Assembly: GCA_905205975.1 (NCBI GenBank)
Contig: CAJLFQ010000049.1
Coordinates: 1-16,635 of the forward strand
Length of the DNA: 16,635 bases
From: an uncultured Eubacteriales bacterium
GTDB lineage: Bacteria > Bacillota > Clostridia > Oscillospirales > QAMX01
Reading direction: 5' to 3'
The position numbers and the translations under genes are program-made. The notes beneath the pieces were generated by a model. It was not told where the DNA came from. It saw only the letters and a list, made by a program, of their open reading frames with translations, and made no database searches. Below, one piece after another: positions 16,274-16,635 of the stretch (positions are counted from its first letter, which is position 1; each line of letters starts with the position of its first letter).

Positions 16274-16287
16274 CCATGACGTCATGG
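16274..16287. promoter_or_regulatory. 14-bp perfect palindrome, candidate operator
   Basis: CCATGACGTCATGG is a perfect palindrome at about +4 to +17 relative to the predicted start of the minus-strand transcript. The placement suits a repressor site. The divergent XRE gene is a possible source of the regulator, but its copy here looks truncated. Confidence 0.5.
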
Positions 16288-16297
16288 CGACAACATC

Positions 16298-16326
16298 ATT
16301 TTACCGCATCGGATTTCATTTGTCAA
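16298..16326 (-). promoter_or_regulatory. Sigma-A promoter, minus strand
   Basis: TTGACA (16326-16321) and TAAAAT (16303-16298) are 17 bp apart. Predicted start is near 16291. It is the nearest good promoter for the small gene at 16005 and perhaps, by readthrough, for the riboswitch operon. Confidence 0.7.
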
Positions 16327-16407
16327 TGGAAAACCTGCTGATTTTTTGGAAAACATACCCGGTGCTTTTCCGCGGGTCAGCATCGGTGCTTCTCTACGGA
16401 GCGTTTC

Positions 16408-16436
16408 TTGACAAGCCGGGTTTGTTCTGGTATGAT
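16408..16436 (+). promoter_or_regulatory. Sigma-A promoter of the XRE gene
   Basis: TTGACA (16408-16413) and TATGAT (16431-16436) are 17 bp apart, with the XRE start codon 25 bp beyond the -10. GGGAGGG at 16449-16455 is the ribosome-binding site, 6 nt from ATG. Confidence 0.85.
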
Positions 16437-16461
16437 GGTTGCAGATACGGGAGGGATTCTC

Positions 16462-16599
16462 ATGAATCAGATTCAAACCGGCCAATTGATCCGGCAGCTG
16501 CGCCTTGCGCACCGGATGACCCAGCGCACGCTGGCAGAGCGAATCGGCGTCACAGACAAGGCTGTCTCTAAATGGGAAAGGGGAGTTTCCCAAAGTTAA
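16462..16599 (+). pseudogene. Truncated XRE-family HTH regulator
   Basis: The 45-residue frame MNQIQTGQLIRQLR...MTQRTLAERIGVTDKAVSKWERG is the first part of an HTH_3/XRE DNA-binding domain, including both helices of the HTH. Normal members continue with a GxxPD(I/V)SLL-like helix and then a variable domain. Here the frame leaves the family right after WERG, reads VSQS and stops at TAA 16597. None of the three frames after 16585 restores the expected sequence. Promoter and ribosome-binding site are intact, so the 5' end is sound and the loss is downstream: an insertion, deletion or misassembly close to the window edge. Confidence 0.7.
16573..16592. repeat. Short inverted repeat at the XRE truncation point
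   Basis: TGGGAAA (16573-16579) and TTTCCCA (16586-16592) flank a 6-nt spacer exactly where the XRE homology ends. It may be a breakpoint, the end of an inserted element, or an assembly fold-back; the window stops too soon to tell. Confidence 0.4.
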
Positions 16600-16635
16600 A
16601 GATACCACATCAATCCCACGCGGACTTTTGCTCAA

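Larger units (their letters stand above)
16040..16291 (-). ncRNA. Candidate small RNA or long leader
   Basis: This 250-nt stretch is bounded by a sigma-A-like promoter and a terminator-like hairpin and has no convincing gene. It contains short potential stems (GCCGG/CCGGC, GGGG/CCCC) and a repeated TGCCATTC. It matches no RNA family I recognise: 6S, SRP, tmRNA and common riboswitch signatures are absent. It may equally be the leader of the small gene at 16005. Confidence 0.3.

Noticed and set aside
16282..16635. 117-codon minus-strand frame running in from the right edge
   Set aside because: Most of it is antisense to the XRE gene and its promoter, with no recognisable family. Only the first residues lie outside the XRE frame.

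Overview
The window looks like chromosome of a GC-rich, spore-forming Gram-positive bacterium of the Clostridia (Oscillospirales-like, probably from the gut). The signs are S-layer homology (SLH) anchoring, lipobox lipoproteins, strong purine-rich Shine-Dalgarno sites, TTGACA-N17-TATAAT promoters, TGTCGAA (Spo0A-type) boxes, and an XRE regulator with the TDKAVSKWERG signature. No organism name can be assigned from sequence alone.

Left end (1-2640, plus strand). Three TGTCGAA boxes exactly 10 bp apart precede a near-perfect sigma-A promoter. Downstream lies a secreted amidase-like gene (293-1420) split by an in-frame TAG at 902-904. A 15-bp perfect hairpin follows, then a lipoprotein of unknown function (1574-2605). 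Two back-to-back hairpin terminators (2614-2680) separate it from a convergent operon.

Centre (2690-15700, minus strand). This is the main content: a three-gene operon behind a cobalamin (B12) riboswitch (aptamer 15577-15696) and an intrinsic terminator (15428-15461). The genes, in transcription order, are: a 3500-residue SLH-anchored surface protein (15343-4841); a 531-residue secreted alpha/alpha-toroid plus SLH protein (4794-3199); and a DUF4430 lipoprotein (3205-2690) whose start overlaps the preceding stop. All three share modules. The toroid plus DUF4430 combination is that of eukaryotic transcobalamin and intrinsic factor (alpha-barrel plus small beta domain). With B12-riboswitch control, the best hypothesis is a cell-surface corrinoid capture or relay system: the giant and 531-residue proteins sit in the wall layer and the lipoprotein at the membrane. 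The giant protein also carries three cycles of PEGA-like beta-sandwich repeats followed by GLUG-type beta-helix, which may supply reach or a second ligand.

Right end (15718-16635). A small protein with a homing-endonuclease-associated repeat (16005-15718) lies directly upstream of the riboswitch, with no clear promoter between. Further right, an intergenic stretch holds a good minus-strand promoter, a 14-bp perfect palindrome near its start site, and a strong hairpin: a possible small RNA or attenuated leader. A plus-strand XRE regulator with its own promoter stops after 45 codons at an inverted repeat close to the window edge and looks truncated.
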